NCBI RefSeq assembly: GCF_003967035.1
Contig: NZ_AP018560.1
Coordinates: forward strand, 2,279,501 to 2,343,500
DNA: 64,000 nt
Source of the DNA: Aerosticca soli
GTDB taxonomy: Bacteria; Pseudomonadota; Gammaproteobacteria; Xanthomonadales; Rhodanobacteraceae
Direction: 5' to 3'
The translations under genes were made by a program, and so were the position numbers. The notes beneath the pieces were generated by a model. It saw only the letters and a list, made by a program, of their open reading frames with translations. It did not search any database and was not told where the DNA came from. Positions 1 through 11,211 of this stretch are shown piece after piece. The stretch's first letter is position 1, and each line of letters starts with the position of its first letter.

Positions 1-1148
1 ACGAAAGCAAGATCGACAGCGCCTTCACCATCTACTACATGGCGGTGAACATCGGCTCGACGGTGTCGATGCTGCTGACGCCCTGGATCCGCGACTACGT
101 CGGCGCGCGCTACGGCGAGGACTGGGGCTGGCACACCGCCTTCGGCGCCTGCGCGGTCGGGCTGCTACTGGGCCTTGGCAACTACGCGCTGATGAGCCAC
201 ACCTTGAAGCATGTCGGCTCGCCGGCCGACGACAAGCCGGTCGACCTGCGGCGCCTGGCGCTGGTGCTGCTGGCCGGCGCGGCGATGGTGCTGGTCTCGG
301 CACTGATCCTGCAGAGCCTCATCGTGGCGCGGATCTGCGTGTACGCGGCCGGCGTGGTGATCCTGGGTATCTTCGTGCACCTCATCCGCAGCAGCCACCC
401 CGACGAGCGCGCCGGCCTGATCGCGGCGCTGGTGCTCACCATCCAGACCATCTTCTTCTTCATCTTCTACCAGCAGATGTCCACCTCGCTGAACCTGTTT
501 GCACAGCGCAACGTGGACCTCGATTTCAGCCTGTTCGGCGTGCACCTGTTCCGCTGGATTCCCGAGCAGTTCCAGTCGCTGAACGCGATCTGGATCGTGA
601 TCCTGAGCCCGATCCTGGTGATGATCTACAACGCGCTCGGCCGGCGCGGGCGCGATCTTTCCGTCGCCGCGAAATTCGCCTGGGGCTTCGTCGCGGTGGC
701 CGCGGGCTTCTTCATCTACGGCCTCGGCGCGCGCGGCGCGGTGGACGGCAAGGTGTCCTCCTGGATCATGGTCTGGGGCTATGGGCTGTATTCGCTGGGC
801 GAGCTGCTGGTCAGTGGCCTGGGCCTGGCGATGATCGCCCGCTACGTGCCCGCGCGCATGGGCGGCTTCATGATGGGCGCCTACTACGTGGCGGTCGGCA
901 TCTCGCAGTATCTGGGCAGCGTGGTGGCCAACATCGCGCACATTCCCGCGGGGCTCACCGACCCGGTGCAGTCGCTGGCCATCTACACCAGCCTGTTCAA
1001 CAAGCTGGGCTTCGTCGGCCTGCTCTGCACGATCATCGCCATCGCCGTGCTGCCGCTGATGAAGCGGCTCTCCAACCGCCACGCCGAGCACGCCGCGGCG
1101 GCCGATCCGCTGCCGCCGGTGCGCAGCGAGGAGTTGCCCCAGTCCTGA
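1..1148 (+). CDS. Proton-dependent oligopeptide transporter (POT/PTR family), C-terminal part
   Basis: This gene enters from the left edge; the open frame already runs at base 3, before the first in-window ATG at 39, so the start lies outside. About 381 residues are visible, roughly three quarters of a usual 480-520 residue POT transporter. The first residues read as the family signature FTIYYMAVNIGS, followed by many hydrophobic membrane segments and a hydrophilic tail that ends in a proline-rich stretch. POT proteins sit in the inner membrane and import di- and tripeptides with protons. Substrate cannot be read from this part, and the N-terminal ExxER proton site is not in view. The family call is firm; the exact member (DtpA-like or other) is not. 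Confidence 0.85.
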   Translation, partial: ESKIDSAFTIYYMAVNIGSTVSMLLTPWIRDYVGARYGEDWGWHTAFGACAVGLLLGLGNYALMSHTLKHVGSPADDKPVDLRRLALVLLAGAAMVLVSALILQSLIVARICVYAAGVVILGIFVHLIRSSHPDERAGLIAALVLTIQTIFFFIFYQQMSTSLNLFAQRNVDLDFSLFGVHLFRWIPEQFQSLNAIWIVILSPILVMIYNALGRRGRDLSVAAKFAWGFVAVAAGFFIYGLGARGAVDGKVSSWIMVWGYGLYSLGELLVSGLGLAMIARYVPARMGGFMMGAYYVAVGISQYLGSVVANIAHIPAGLTDPVQSLAIYTSLFNKLGFVGLLCTIIAIAVLPLMKRLSNRHAEHAAAADPLPPVRSEELPQS

Positions 1149-1172
1149 GCGGTTCTTTCAAGGCGACACGCC

Positions 1173-1193
1173 CGCGGCGCGACACGCGCCGCG
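1173..1193. repeat. 9-bp perfect hairpin behind the peptide transporter
   Basis: CGCGGCGCG and CGCGCCGCG pair around an ACA triloop, 25 bases after the transporter stop. No T-tract follows on either strand, so it is a strong G+C stem of uncertain role, perhaps protecting the 3' end of the transcript. Confidence 0.45.
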
Positions 1194-1245
1194 CTCCATG
1201 AACCCCAGGGGCTTGCCGCCCCGCTGTGGCCTCACCTGGCCGGAC

Positions 1246-1276
1246 CTGGAAGCGCCGACCCCATCGGCGCTTCCAG
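1246..1276 (+). terminator. 13-bp perfect hairpin, possible terminator of the peptide transporter
   Basis: CTGGAAGCGCCGA (1246-1258) pairs perfectly with TCGGCGCTTCCAG (1264-1276) around a 5-base loop. It lies between the transporter and regB, in the only long gap of this end. A run of T is lacking, so it is either a non-canonical terminator or a leader structure of the regBA transcript. Confidence 0.35.
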
Positions 1277-1401
1277 TCCCCTCCGAACGCCGCATGTGCA
1301 CCGTAAAGGGCCGCCCCATAAGACTTGAGACTTGCCACGCCGCCTGCCGAAAGCGGCCCGGCAAGCCACGGCGCCTTCCCACCCGATAACCGGCCACGCC
1401 C

Positions 1402-2661
1402 ATGACGCCCAACACTCCCAGCCGTCTCGGTCCCGCCGCCTTCGCGCGCACGCTGGCCTGGCTGCGGCTGTGCGCGGTGGCCGGCCAATGCGTGGCGGTG
1501 CTGGTCTGCGCGTTCTGGATGAAGCTGGCCATCCCGCTGCTGCCGCTCATGGTCGGCATCGGCACGCTGGCGGTGTTTGCGGTGTTCGCCGCCTGGCGGC
1601 TCGGCCAACCCTGGCCGGTGCGCGAATGGGAGACCTTGGGCTACGTCGCGGTGGACACGCTGGTGCTGGGCTACCTGCTGTATTTCACCGGCGGCGCGAC
1701 CAACCCGTTCATCAACCTGCTGCTGGTGCCGATCGCGCTGTCGGCGGCAGCGCTGTCGGGCATCGGCGTGCTGGCGGTGGCGCTGCTTGCCGGGCTGGCC
1801 TATCTGATCCTGCTCTGGCACTACGTGCCGCTGCCGCTGCCACCGCACCAGGGTTTCGCGCTGCACGTGATCGGCATGGGCGTGGACTTCGTCATCACCG
1901 CGCTGCTGCTCGGTTTCTTCATCCATCGCCTGGCGCATGCACTGCGCACCGAGCAGTTGCAGGTGCAGCGCGCCCGCGAACGGGCCCTGCGCGATGCCGG
2001 CATCCTGGCCATCGCCACCCAGGCGGCGGGCGCGGCGCACGAGCTCAACACTCCGCTCGGCACCATGTGCACGCTGCTGCCGGAACTGCGCCGCGAACAC
2101 GCCGGCGACGCCACGCTGGTCGCCGATCTCCAACTGCTGGAGACGCAGGTGGAACGCTGCCGCGGCATCCTGCGCGAGATGGTCGCCTTCGGCAAGGCGC
2201 AGCTCGCCCGCACGCCCGAGCGCATGACGCTGGAACGGCTGGTACACGGCTGCCGGGAGCGTTTCCAGCTGCTGCGCCCGGAGGCCGAGCTTACGATCGC
2301 ACTCGATGCGGACCTCGCCGGCCTCACACTCGACGTGCCCGCCGGCCTGCGCCACGCGCTCATCAATCTGCTCAACAACGCCGCCGAGGCCTCCGCCCAG
2401 CGCGGCTCGCACGCGGTCGCCCTGCAGATCCGCCGCGAGGACGCGTGGCTGGCCTTCTGCGTGCGCGATCACGGGCCGGGTTTCGCCGCCGGCCAGTCGC
2501 CGAGCCTGGGCGCCAGCGGCAAGCAGACCGGCCTGGGCCTCGGGCTGGCCCTGGCCGAGGCCACCGCCGAGCGGCTGCAGGGCGAGCTGGTGACCGGCAA
2601 CCATGCCGACGGCGCCGAGGTCTGCCTGCGTCTGCCGCTCGCCGCCATCGAAGTGCGCTGA
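1402..2661 (+). CDS. regB: Redox-sensing membrane histidine kinase, RegB/PrrB type
   Basis: This 419-residue kinase has six likely membrane segments in its first 190 residues, then a dimerisation/phosphoacceptor domain and an ATPase domain ending near residue 415. Two RegB hallmarks are visible: the ubiquinone-site heptapeptide GGATNPF at 97-103 and, after the H-box HELNTPLG (phosphorylated His213), a cysteine at 253 in VERCRGIL, matching the RegB redox box. The G-box reads TGLGLGLA. RegB kinases respond to quinone redox state and oxygen and phosphorylate RegA, whose gene starts 64 bases downstream. The ATG at 1402 gives the usual family N-terminus but has only a weak ribosome site. Targets in this organism are unknown. 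Confidence 0.9.
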   Translation: MTPNTPSRLGPAAFARTLAWLRLCAVAGQCVAVLVCAFWMKLAIPLLPLMVGIGTLAVFAVFAAWRLGQPWPVREWETLGYVAVDTLVLGYLLYFTGGATNPFINLLLVPIALSAAALSGIGVLAVALLAGLAYLILLWHYVPLPLPPHQGFALHVIGMGVDFVITALLLGFFIHRLAHALRTEQLQVQRARERALRDAGILAIATQAAGAAHELNTPLGTMCTLLPELRREHAGDATLVADLQLLETQVERCRGILREMVAFGKAQLARTPERMTLERLVHGCRERFQLLRPEAELTIALDADLAGLTLDVPAGLRHALINLLNNAAEASAQRGSHAVALQIRREDAWLAFCVRDHGPGFAAGQSPSLGASGKQTGLGLGLALAEATAERLQGELVTGNHADGAEVCLRLPLAAIEVR

Positions 2662-2725
2662 AGGCGCGCATCCGCGCCGCGCCTGCGGCAGAATGCCTGC
2701 TGCCCCTTCGAGGACCATTCAGCCG

Positions 2726-3304
2726 ATGACCGACCCTTCGCCCGCCTCGCGCACCCTGCTCCTCGTCGACGACGATGCCACTTTCGCCCGTGTGCTGGCG
2801 CGCGCGCTCGGTTCGCGCGGTTTCGAGGTGATCGGCGCGGACAACGCCGCGGACGCGCGCGAACTGGCAAGGCGCCACCAGCCGCGCTATTGCGTGCTGG
2901 ACCTGAAACTGGGCGACGAGAACGGGCTCAAGCTGATCCCCGAGCTGCATATGCTGGTGCCGCAGATGCGCATCCTGCTGCTGACCGGCTATGCCTCGAT
3001 CGCCACCGCGGTGGAGGCGATCAAGCGTGGCGCGCACGACTACCTCGCCAAGCCGGTGGATGCCGACGCCGTGGTGCGCGTGCTGCTGGACGACGACGGC
3101 CCGGGCGCGCCGGACGAGGAGCCGCCGGAAGCCCCGGAGGCCCCGCTCGCCCTGCGCCGGCTGGAATGGGAGCACATCCAGCGCGTGCTCACCGAGTGCG
3201 ACGGCAACATCTCCGAGACCGCGCGGCGGCTCGGCATGCACCGGCGCACGCTGCAGCGCAAGCTGGCCAAGCATCCGGTGCGCGAGCGACCGGGCGGCGA
3301 CTGA
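2726..3304 (+). CDS. regA: Response regulator RegA/PrrA/ActR type
   Basis: This 192-residue regulator pairs with the RegB kinase just upstream. Residues 8-125 form the receiver domain, with acidic residues in LLVDDD, the phosphorylated Asp59 in VLDLKLG, a Thr in LLTGYAS and the Lys in LAKP. A proline- and glutamate-rich linker leads to a short Fis-like DNA-binding domain near 145-185, with NISETARRLGMHRRTLQRKL as the helix-turn-helix. That compact form without an AAA+ domain is typical of RegA. The ATG at 2726 is chosen because the receiver domain begins right after it; the frame is open further upstream but lacks homology-like content. RegA proteins control redox, respiratory and carbon genes in other proteobacteria. 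Confidence 0.9.
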   Translation: MTDPSPASRTLLLVDDDATFARVLARALGSRGFEVIGADNAADARELARRHQPRYCVLDLKLGDENGLKLIPELHMLVPQMRILLLTGYASIATAVEAIKRGAHDYLAKPVDADAVVRVLLDDDGPGAPDEEPPEAPEAPLALRRLEWEHIQRVLTECDGNISETARRLGMHRRTLQRKLAKHPVRERPGGD

Positions 3305-3347
3305 AAAAACCGGCACCGCGATCCGGCGCCGAATGGGCGGCGCCTGC

Positions 3348-3399
3348 GCGCCCGCCGCCGCGGACCTATCGCCCTTTGGTACGACATGGCGGCGGGCGC
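3348..3399. repeat. 12-bp perfect inverted repeat before the CoA-transferase gene
   Basis: GCGCCCGCCGCC (3348-3359) and GGCGGCGGGCGC (3388-3399) form a perfect dyad with a 28-base loop in the 143-base gap between regA and the CoA-transferase. It could be a weak terminator or an RNA or DNA structure in the leader. No T-run follows. Confidence 0.35.
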
Positions 3400-3447
3400 T
3401 TCCCGTCGTATCCTTGGCGATGATCTTTCCGGCAAAGGTTCCACCCC

Positions 3448-4803
3448 ATGGACAAGGTTTATCCGAATGCGGCCGCGGCGCTCGAAGGGCTGCTGTTCGA
3501 CGGCATGACCATCGCCGCCGGGGGCTTTGGCCTGTGCGGCATCCCCGAAAACCTGATCGACGGCCTGCTCAAGGCCGGCACCCGCGAGCTCACCATCGTC
3601 GGCAACAACGCCGGCGTGGATGATTTCGGCATGGGTCTCCTGCTCAAGACCCGCCAGGTCCGCCGCGTGTACGCCTCCTACGTGGGCGAGAACAAGGAGT
3701 TCGAGCGCCAGGTGCTGGCCGGCGAACTCGAGCTGCACCTGGTGCCGCAGGGCACGCTGGCCGAGAAGCTGCGCGCCGGCGGCGCCGGCATTCCCGGTTT
3801 CTACACCCGCACCGGCTACGGCACGCTGCTCACCGAGGGCAAGGAGATCCACGTCTTCGACGGCAAGGAATACGTGCTCGAGGAAGCCATCCACAGCGAT
3901 CTCTCGCTGGTCAAGGCATGGAAGGGCGACGCGCTCGGCAACCTGGTGTTCCGCAAGACCGCGCGCAACTTCAACCCGATGATCGCCACCTGCGGCAAGG
4001 TGTGCGTGGCCGAGGTCGAGGAACTGGTGCCGGTGGGCGCGCTGGATCCGGACCAGATCCACGTGCCCGGCATCTACGTCGACCGCATCATCCAGGGCGA
4101 GAAATACGAAAAACGCATCGAGTTCCGCACCGTGGCCGGCGCCAACAGCGGCAAGGAGAGCCCGGCCCGCATCGCCATGGCCAAGCGCGCCGCCAAGGAA
4201 CTCCGCGACGGCTACTACGTCAATCTCGGCATCGGCATTCCGACCCTGGTCGCCAACTTCATCCCCGCGGGCATGAACGTGACCCTGCAGTCGGAGAACG
4301 GCCTGCTCGGCATCGGCCCGTTCCCGACCGAGGACCAGGTCGACCCGGACCTCATCAACGCCGGCAAGCAGACCATCACCGCGCTGCCGGGCGCGAGTTT
4401 CTTCTCCAGCGCCGAATCCTTCGCGATGATCCGCGGCGGGCATATCGACCTTTCCATCCTGGGCGGGCTCGAGGTTTCCTGCGCCGGCGACCTGGCCAAC
4501 TGGATGGTGCCGGGCAAGATGGTCAAGGGCCCGGGCGGCGCCATGGACCTGGTCAGCGGCGTCAAGCGCGTGGTGGTGCTGATGGAACACACCGCCAAGG
4601 ACGGCTCGCCCAAGATCAAGGAACACTGCGATCTGCCGCTCACCGGCAAGGCCTGCGTGGATCTCATCATCACCGACCTGGCCGTGTTCGAGGTCGACAA
4701 GGGCAAGGGCCTGACCCTGATCGAGCTCAGCCCGGGCGTCGGCGTGGAGGAGATCCGCGCCAAGACCGGCTGCGCCTTCCGGGTCGCCGCCGGACTGGGC
4801 TGA
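3448..4803 (+). CDS. 3-oxoacid CoA-transferase, A and B subunits fused (SCOT-like)
   Basis: At 451 residues this protein contains both halves of a class I CoA-transferase. Residues 1-225 resemble the A subunit, with the glycine-rich [12 protein letters not shown] near 25-36. Residues 240-451 resemble the B subunit, with [11 protein letters not shown] and the SENG motif whose Glu283 forms the CoA thioester. Such enzymes move CoA between succinyl-CoA and acetoacetate or a related 3-oxoacid, in ketone-body and branched-chain or aromatic catabolism. Many bacteria carry two adjacent genes, whereas here one frame runs through a short linker near residue 230, as in the mitochondrial enzyme. Substrate preference cannot be read from sequence. 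No thiolase or dehydrogenase gene lies beside it. Confidence 0.9.
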   Translation: MDKVYPNAAAALEGLLFDGMTIAAGGFGLCGIPENLIDGLLKAGTRELTIVGNNAGVDDFGMGLLLKTRQVRRVYASYVGENKEFERQVLAGELELHLVPQGTLAEKLRAGGAGIPGFYTRTGYGTLLTEGKEIHVFDGKEYVLEEAIHSDLSLVKAWKGDALGNLVFRKTARNFNPMIATCGKVCVAEVEELVPVGALDPDQIHVPGIYVDRIIQGEKYEKRIEFRTVAGANSGKESPARIAMAKRAAKELRDGYYVNLGIGIPTLVANFIPAGMNVTLQSENGLLGIGPFPTEDQVDPDLINAGKQTITALPGASFFSSAESFAMIRGGHIDLSILGGLEVSCAGDLANWMVPGKMVKGPGGAMDLVSGVKRVVVLMEHTAKDGSPKIKEHCDLPLTGKACVDLIITDLAVFEVDKGKGLTLIELSPGVGVEEIRAKTGCAFRVAAGLG

Positions 4804-4846
4804 GCGGCGCATTGCCCGGCGCGACGGCCGCGGGCATCATGCCGGC

Positions 4847-5848
4847 ATGATGTCCGCCGCCGCCACGCCACCTTCGGACATGGTGGTCAACTGTGTCGCC
4901 TACCGGCGCGACGGCAGCCGCGTCGGCGACATCAGCCTGGATGCGATCAGCGACGTCCTCGAGACGCCCGACACCTTCGTCTGGGTCGGCCTGCACGAAC
5001 CGGACGAGGCCACGCTGCTCAAGCTGCAGGACGAGTTCAACCTGCACGACCTGGCCATCGAGGATGCGCACAAGGCGCACCAGCGCACCAAGATCGAAAC
5101 CTACGGCGACTCGCTGTTCCTGGTGGTGCAGACCGCGCAGCTCGTCGGCGGCAAACTGGCCTTCGGCGAGACCCACATCTTTCTCGGCCAGCGCTATCTG
5201 GTGACCATCCGCCACGGCGCCTCGCTGTCCTACACCCCGGCGCGGCGCGCCTGCGAGCAGAACCCGGAATTGCTCGCCTACGGGCCGAGCTACGGGCTCT
5301 ACGGCGTGCTCGACTTCATCGTCGACAACCTGCTGCCGATCGTGCGCGATTTCCGCGAGGAGCTGAGCGAGCTCGAGGCCGACGTGTTCGCCGACACCTT
5401 CAAGCGCGACACCATCAAGCGCCTCTACGACATGCAGCGCGACCTGATGACGCTGCGCCTGGCGGTGGCGCCGCTGCAGGACATCATCGGCCAGCTGGTG
5501 CGCCTGCACCCGCAGCTCATCCCGGAGGAGCTGCGGGTCTACTTCCGCGACGTCTACGACCACGTGTTCCGGGTCAATGAGTCGATCGGCGCGATGCGCG
5601 AGATGCTGACCGCGGCGCTCAACGTCAACCTCGCCCTGGTCACTCTCGGCCAGAACGAGGTGATGAAGCGCCTAGCCGGCTATGCCGCCCTGCTCGCCGC
5701 GCCGACCCTGATCACCAGCTGGTACGGCATGAACTTCCACCACATGCCGGAACTGGACAAGCCCTGGGCCTACCCGGCGATGATCGCGCTGATGGCCGGC
5801 GTGGTCGGCAGCATCTACGCCGGGCTCAAGCGCGCCCGCTGGCTGTGA
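4847..5848 (+). CDS. corA: CorA family magnesium/divalent metal transporter
   Basis: This 333-residue protein has a long soluble cytoplasmic N-terminal domain (about 1-265) and two C-terminal membrane helices. The invariant pore motif YGMN is present, with GMN at 294-296, followed by the periplasmic loop FHHMPEL and the last helix. CorA forms pentameric channels for Mg2+, and some members also pass Co2+ or Ni2+. The loop lacks the MPEF form of the E. coli protein but keeps M-P-E. Two ATGs lie in tandem at 4847 and 4850; the first is used. It stands 43 bases behind the CoA-transferase and converges on ribBA, so it may share the upstream transcript. Confidence 0.9.
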   Translation: MMSAAATPPSDMVVNCVAYRRDGSRVGDISLDAISDVLETPDTFVWVGLHEPDEATLLKLQDEFNLHDLAIEDAHKAHQRTKIETYGDSLFLVVQTAQLVGGKLAFGETHIFLGQRYLVTIRHGASLSYTPARRACEQNPELLAYGPSYGLYGVLDFIVDNLLPIVRDFREELSELEADVFADTFKRDTIKRLYDMQRDLMTLRLAVAPLQDIIGQLVRLHPQLIPEELRVYFRDVYDHVFRVNESIGAMREMLTAALNVNLALVTLGQNEVMKRLAGYAALLAAPTLITSWYGMNFHHMPELDKPWAYPAMIALMAGVVGSIYAGLKRARWL

Positions 5849-5909
5849 GCCTCCGCGGGCCGCCAGGCCCATCGCTTTCCGGCCGGGCGAGGCACCGGCG
5901 GCGAAGCGG

Positions 5910-7004
5910 TCAGACGTAGTCCACCACCTCGAGGCCGAAGCCGCCCAGGCCGACCAGCTTGCGCGGGGTGCCGAGCACGCGCAGCCGGCGCACGCCGAGG
6001 TCGCCCAGGATCTGCGCGCCGAGGCCGAGCTGGCGCCACTCCTGTTGCTCGCCGGCCGGGCCGGCCAGTGCCGGCGGCGTGCGGTGTTCCAGCCGGGCCA
6101 GCAGCGCCTCGGCGGTGTCCTCGCCGGAGAGCACCACCAGCACGCCGCGGCCTTCATCGGCGATGCGCCGCAGCGCGGCGGTGACGGTGAGGCCGAGATC
6201 CTCGCGCTTCAGATGCAGCACGTCCGACAGCGTGTTGCGCACATGCACGCGGGTCAGCACCGGTGCGCCGTCGTCCACACGGCCCTTGACCAGGGCGAAA
6301 TGCAGGTCATGACGCAGGAGATCGCGGTAGGCCACCAGATGGAACGGCCCGAATTCGGTTTCCACGTCCTCGGCCAGCACCCGCTGCACGGTCTTTTCCG
6401 TCTCCAGCCGATAGCGGATCAGATCGGCGATGGTGCCGATCTTGAGCCCGTGCCGGCGCGCGAAGGCCTCCAGTTCCGGCCGCCGCGCCATCGAGCCGTC
6501 CTCGTTCAGGATCTCGATCAGCACCGCCGCGGGCTCGAGGCCGGCCAGCCCGGCCAGATCGCAGCCGGCCTCGGTGTGTCCGGCACGGGTGAGCACACCG
6601 CCGGGACGGGCGATGAGCGGGAAGACGTGCCCGGGCTGGGACAGATCCTGCGGCTTGGCATCGGGCTTGACCGCGACCTGGATGGTGCGGGCGCGATCGT
6701 GGGCGGAAATGCCGGTGGTGACGCCCTGCGCGGCCTCGATCGATACCGTGAAGTTGGTGTGATAGGGCGAGGTGTTGTCGCTCACCATCGGCCTCAGGCC
6801 GAGTTGCCGCGCACGCTGCTCGGTGAGGGTCAGGCACAGGAGCCCCCGCGCCTCGCGGACCATGAAGTTGATGTCCTCGGGGCGCACCTTCTCGGCCGCC
6901 ATGATGAGGTCGCCCTCGTTTTCGCGGTCCTCGTCGTCGAGGATCACCACCATGCGGCCGGCGCGGATGTCGGCGAGGATGTCGGGAATCGGGTCGAAGC
7001 TCAT
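5910..7004 (-). CDS. ribB: 3,4-dihydroxy-2-butanone-4-phosphate synthase with degenerate GTP cyclohydrolase II domain
   Basis: The N-terminal domain (about 1-200 of 364) is a good 3,4-dihydroxy-2-butanone-4-phosphate synthase, with the acidic motif [10 protein letters not shown] and THT-like [11 protein letters not shown]. It makes the four-carbon precursor of riboflavin from ribulose 5-phosphate. The C-terminal half aligns in layout with GTP cyclohydrolase II ([41 protein letters not shown]) but contains no cysteine, so the three zinc ligands of active RibA are gone, and the RQEGRGIG segment is lost. It is therefore probably a RibB with a relic or regulatory second domain (RibBX type). The ATG at 7004 directly precedes the conserved N-terminus; the open frame upstream is not conserved-looking. 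ribE lies 43 bases upstream in the same operon. Confidence 0.9.
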   Translation of the reverse strand: MSFDPIPDILADIRAGRMVVILDDEDRENEGDLIMAAEKVRPEDINFMVREARGLLCLTLTEQRARQLGLRPMVSDNTSPYHTNFTVSIEAAQGVTTGISAHDRARTIQVAVKPDAKPQDLSQPGHVFPLIARPGGVLTRAGHTEAGCDLAGLAGLEPAAVLIEILNEDGSMARRPELEAFARRHGLKIGTIADLIRYRLETEKTVQRVLAEDVETEFGPFHLVAYRDLLRHDLHFALVKGRVDDGAPVLTRVHVRNTLSDVLHLKREDLGLTVTAALRRIADEGRGVLVVLSGEDTAEALLARLEHRTPPALAGPAGEQQEWRQLGLGAQILGDLGVRRLRVLGTPRKLVGLGGFGLEVVDYV

Positions 7005-7047
7005 CGGCGGCTCATGGCAGGTTGAAGGCGGCTTGGCACGGGCGGGC

Positions 7048-7692
7048 TCAGGCAAAGCCGTGACGCTCCAGAAAGGCGCGATCGAGGCCGCCTTCCGTCT
7101 GCCCGCCGACGAGCAGGCGCTCGACATAGCGGGCGATGAGATCGACCTCGATGTTCACCGCATCACCGACACGGCGGGCCTGGAAGGCGGTGTGCGCCAG
7201 GGTGTGCGGAATCAGGTTGACGCCGAAGCGGGTACCGTCGACTTCGTTGACGGTGAGGCTGGTGCCGTCGATGCACACCGACCCCTTGGCGGCGACGTAG
7301 CGGGCGAGCGCGGCGGGCAGCTCGAAGGTCCAGCGCTGCGAGCGGGCGTCCGGCGCGATGGCGACCACCTTGCCCAGGCCGTCCACGTGTCCGGACACCA
7401 GGTGTCCGCCCAGCCGGTCGGCCAGGCGCAGCGCCTTTTCCAGGTTCACCGGATCGCCCGGACGCAGGCCGCCCAAGGTGGTGAGCGCCAGCGTCTCGTT
7501 GGAAACGTCGGCGGCAAAGCCGCGCCCGGCGAGCGCGACCGCGGTCAGGCACACGCCGGACACGGCGATGGAATCGCCGGGCCTGACGTCGTCGAGATCG
7601 AGCCCGCCGGCCTCGATGTGCAGCCGCAGATCGCCGCCGCGCGGCTCGAGCCGCGCCACGTGGCCCACCGCCTGGACGATGCCGGTGAACAT
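7048..7692 (-). CDS. ribE: Riboflavin synthase alpha chain
   Basis: This 214-residue enzyme joins two molecules of 6,7-dimethyl-8-ribityllumazine to give riboflavin. It begins with the family-diagnostic MFTGIV and consists of two homologous lumazine-binding barrels; the second begins near residue 98 at [25 protein letters not shown] marks the second active-site region. The ATG at 7692 is preferred to a TTG two codons earlier. It is the first gene of a ribE-ribBA pair. No FMN riboswitch could be recognised in the 170 bases in front of it, and ribD and ribH are not in the window. Confidence 0.95.
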   Translation of the reverse strand: MFTGIVQAVGHVARLEPRGGDLRLHIEAGGLDLDDVRPGDSIAVSGVCLTAVALAGRGFAADVSNETLALTTLGGLRPGDPVNLEKALRLADRLGGHLVSGHVDGLGKVVAIAPDARSQRWTFELPAALARYVAAKGSVCIDGTSLTVNEVDGTRFGVNLIPHTLAHTAFQARRVGDAVNIEVDLIARYVERLLVGGQTEGGLDRAFLERHGFA

Positions 7693-7866
7693 CAGCAAAG
7701 CACCGTCGGCAGGGGCGGCATCGAAGGGTGGCGGGGCATGGCGATCATCGTGGAATCCGCAGTGGTCTGGCTTGCCAGGGCCAAGGCGCGGCCGCGTCTT
7801 TAAGTGACGGGCCGCCCGGCCGAGTGCTTTTGAAAGTCTAACGGGCCTTCAGCATCCGGCGGGCAC

Positions 7867-7904
7867 AAAAAAACGGAGGGAGGCGGTTTTTTCGCCTCCC
7901 TCCG
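7867..7904 (-). terminator. Rho-independent terminator of clpA
   Basis: A perfect 12-bp stem (CGGAGGGAGGCG, 7874-7885, with CGCCTCCCTCCG, 7893-7904) is followed on the minus strand by seven T (plus-strand A7 at 7867-7873). It stands 27 bases behind the clpA stop and separates clpSA from ribE. Confidence 0.9.
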
Positions 7905-7931
7905 GCAGGACCGGCCAGGCCGGTGCAGGGC

Positions 7932-10202
<2,271 letters not shown>

Positions 10203-10269
10203 TCGGATCGTTCTCCACTTCGTAAAACGGGCGGCGGGATGCCGCGATGACCCCTATTTGGGGCCGCGC

Positions 10270-10596
10270 TCAGAGCTTTTCCATAGTGCATAACAAGGGA
10301 TGCTGATGGGCCCGTGAATACTCGTTGACCTGGGCCACCTTGGTTTCGGCCAACTCACGGGTATACACACCGCACACGCCCTTGCCGCGGGTGTGGACGT
10401 GCAGCATCACCTGCACGGCCTTTTCCTGGTCCATGCCGAAAAACCCGCGCAGGACTTCGACGACGAAATCCATCGGCGTGAAGTCGTCATTGATGAGCAC
10501 CACCTGATAGAGCGGTGGCCGGGCAAGCTCGGGCCGCGCCGTTTCCAGGGCGAGGCCGCGTTCCTGTTCGTGTTCGTGGTCGTTTTGATGAGCCAT
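10270..10596 (-). CDS. clpS: ATP-dependent Clp protease adaptor ClpS
   Basis: This 108-residue adaptor delivers N-end-rule substrates to ClpA. The disordered N-terminus (1-25) is rich in His, Glu and Arg, followed by the conserved core: [18 protein letters not shown] binds the N-degron, and [15 protein letters not shown] contacts ClpA. Length and order match the family. The ATG at 10596 is the last one before the core and gives the standard length. The gene precedes clpA in the usual clpS-clpA order and is divergent from nudJ, with a 132-base shared control region. Confidence 0.95.
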   Translation of the reverse strand: MAHQNDHEHEQERGLALETARPELARPPLYQVVLINDDFTPMDFVVEVLRGFFGMDQEKAVQVMLHVHTRGKGVCGVYTRELAETKVAQVNEYSRAHQHPLLCTMEKL

Positions 10597-10677
10597 GCAA
10601 GCATCTGAGCCTTGACACAGACCGCCGCGCACGGACCGGCGCATCCCGCATCCGCCGCGACGGTTGATGTCCTGCAC

Positions 10678-10689
10678 AATGGCGCCATT
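10678..10689. promoter_or_regulatory. 12-bp palindrome in the clpS/nudJ divergent region
   Basis: AATGGCGCCATT is a perfect 12-base palindrome lying 40 bases before the nudJ ATG and 80 bases before clpS. It could be an operator half-site pair; no regulator is indicated, and chance is a real alternative. Confidence 0.2.
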
Positions 10690-10728
10690 TTCCCGGCGCA
10701 TCAAGTCCGCCTCATTGCCGAGCCTGCC

Positions 10729-11211
10729 ATGTCCCAAGCCGCCACACCCTGGTGTCCGCGCGTCACCGTCGCCTGCATCGTGAACGCCGGCGAGCGCTAC
10801 CTCATGGTCGAGGAGGAAGTGGCCGGGCGCGTGGTCTACAACCAGCCGGCCGGCCATCTGGAGGAAGGCGAAAGCCTGGTCCAGGCGGCGGCACGCGAAA
10901 CGCTGGAGGAGACCGGCTGGACGGTCGCGGTGCGCCACCTGGTCGGCATCTACCGCTGGCGCAGTCACGAGCACGGCGAGGTCGTGCTCCGATTCGCCTT
11001 CGCCGCCCAGGCGCTCCATCACGATGCGGCGCGGCCGCTGGATGCCGGCATCCGCCGCGCGCTCTGGCTCGATCGTCGGCAGATCGCCGCGCTCGGCGAC
11101 GAGCGCCTGCGCAGTCCGCTGGTGCTGGCCAGCATCGATGCCTGGCTCGCCGGCCGGCGTCTGCCGCTCGACGTACTCGAAGACCTGCCCGACGTAGCCC
11201 CATGCGCGTGA
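10729..11211 (+). CDS. nudJ: Nudix phosphohydrolase NudJ
   Basis: This 160-residue Nudix enzyme carries the complete Nudix box beginning at Gly42 ([20 protein letters not shown], continuing TGW). Its length and position next to mnmA match NudJ (YmfB) of E. coli, which hydrolyses thiamine pyrophosphates and nucleoside di- and triphosphates. The ATG at 10729 is preferred because the Nudix fold starts about ten residues later. The stop overlaps the mnmA start by ten bases, so the two are likely translationally coupled, as part of nudJ-mnmA-hflD. Confidence 0.88.
   Translation: MSQAATPWCPRVTVACIVNAGERYLMVEEEVAGRVVYNQPAGHLEEGESLVQAAARETLEETGWTVAVRHLVGIYRWRSHEHGEVVLRFAFAAQALHHDAARPLDAGIRRALWLDRRQIAALGDERLRSPLVLASIDAWLAGRRLPLDVLEDLPDVAPCA

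Noticed and set aside
7693-7860. An FMN riboswitch in front of ribE
   Set aside because: I could not find the conserved RFN stems or the typical AGGG/CCCT junction elements; the region is only 170 bases of unstructured-looking sequence.
10612-10617. A perfect TTGACA before nudJ as a -35 box
   Set aside because: Nothing like a -10 box lies 16-18 bases further on; the sequence there is G+C-rich.
10597-11022. A longer ClpS with 142 extra N-terminal residues
   Set aside because: The extension overlaps nudJ on the other strand and has no family similarity; the short start gives the usual ClpS length.
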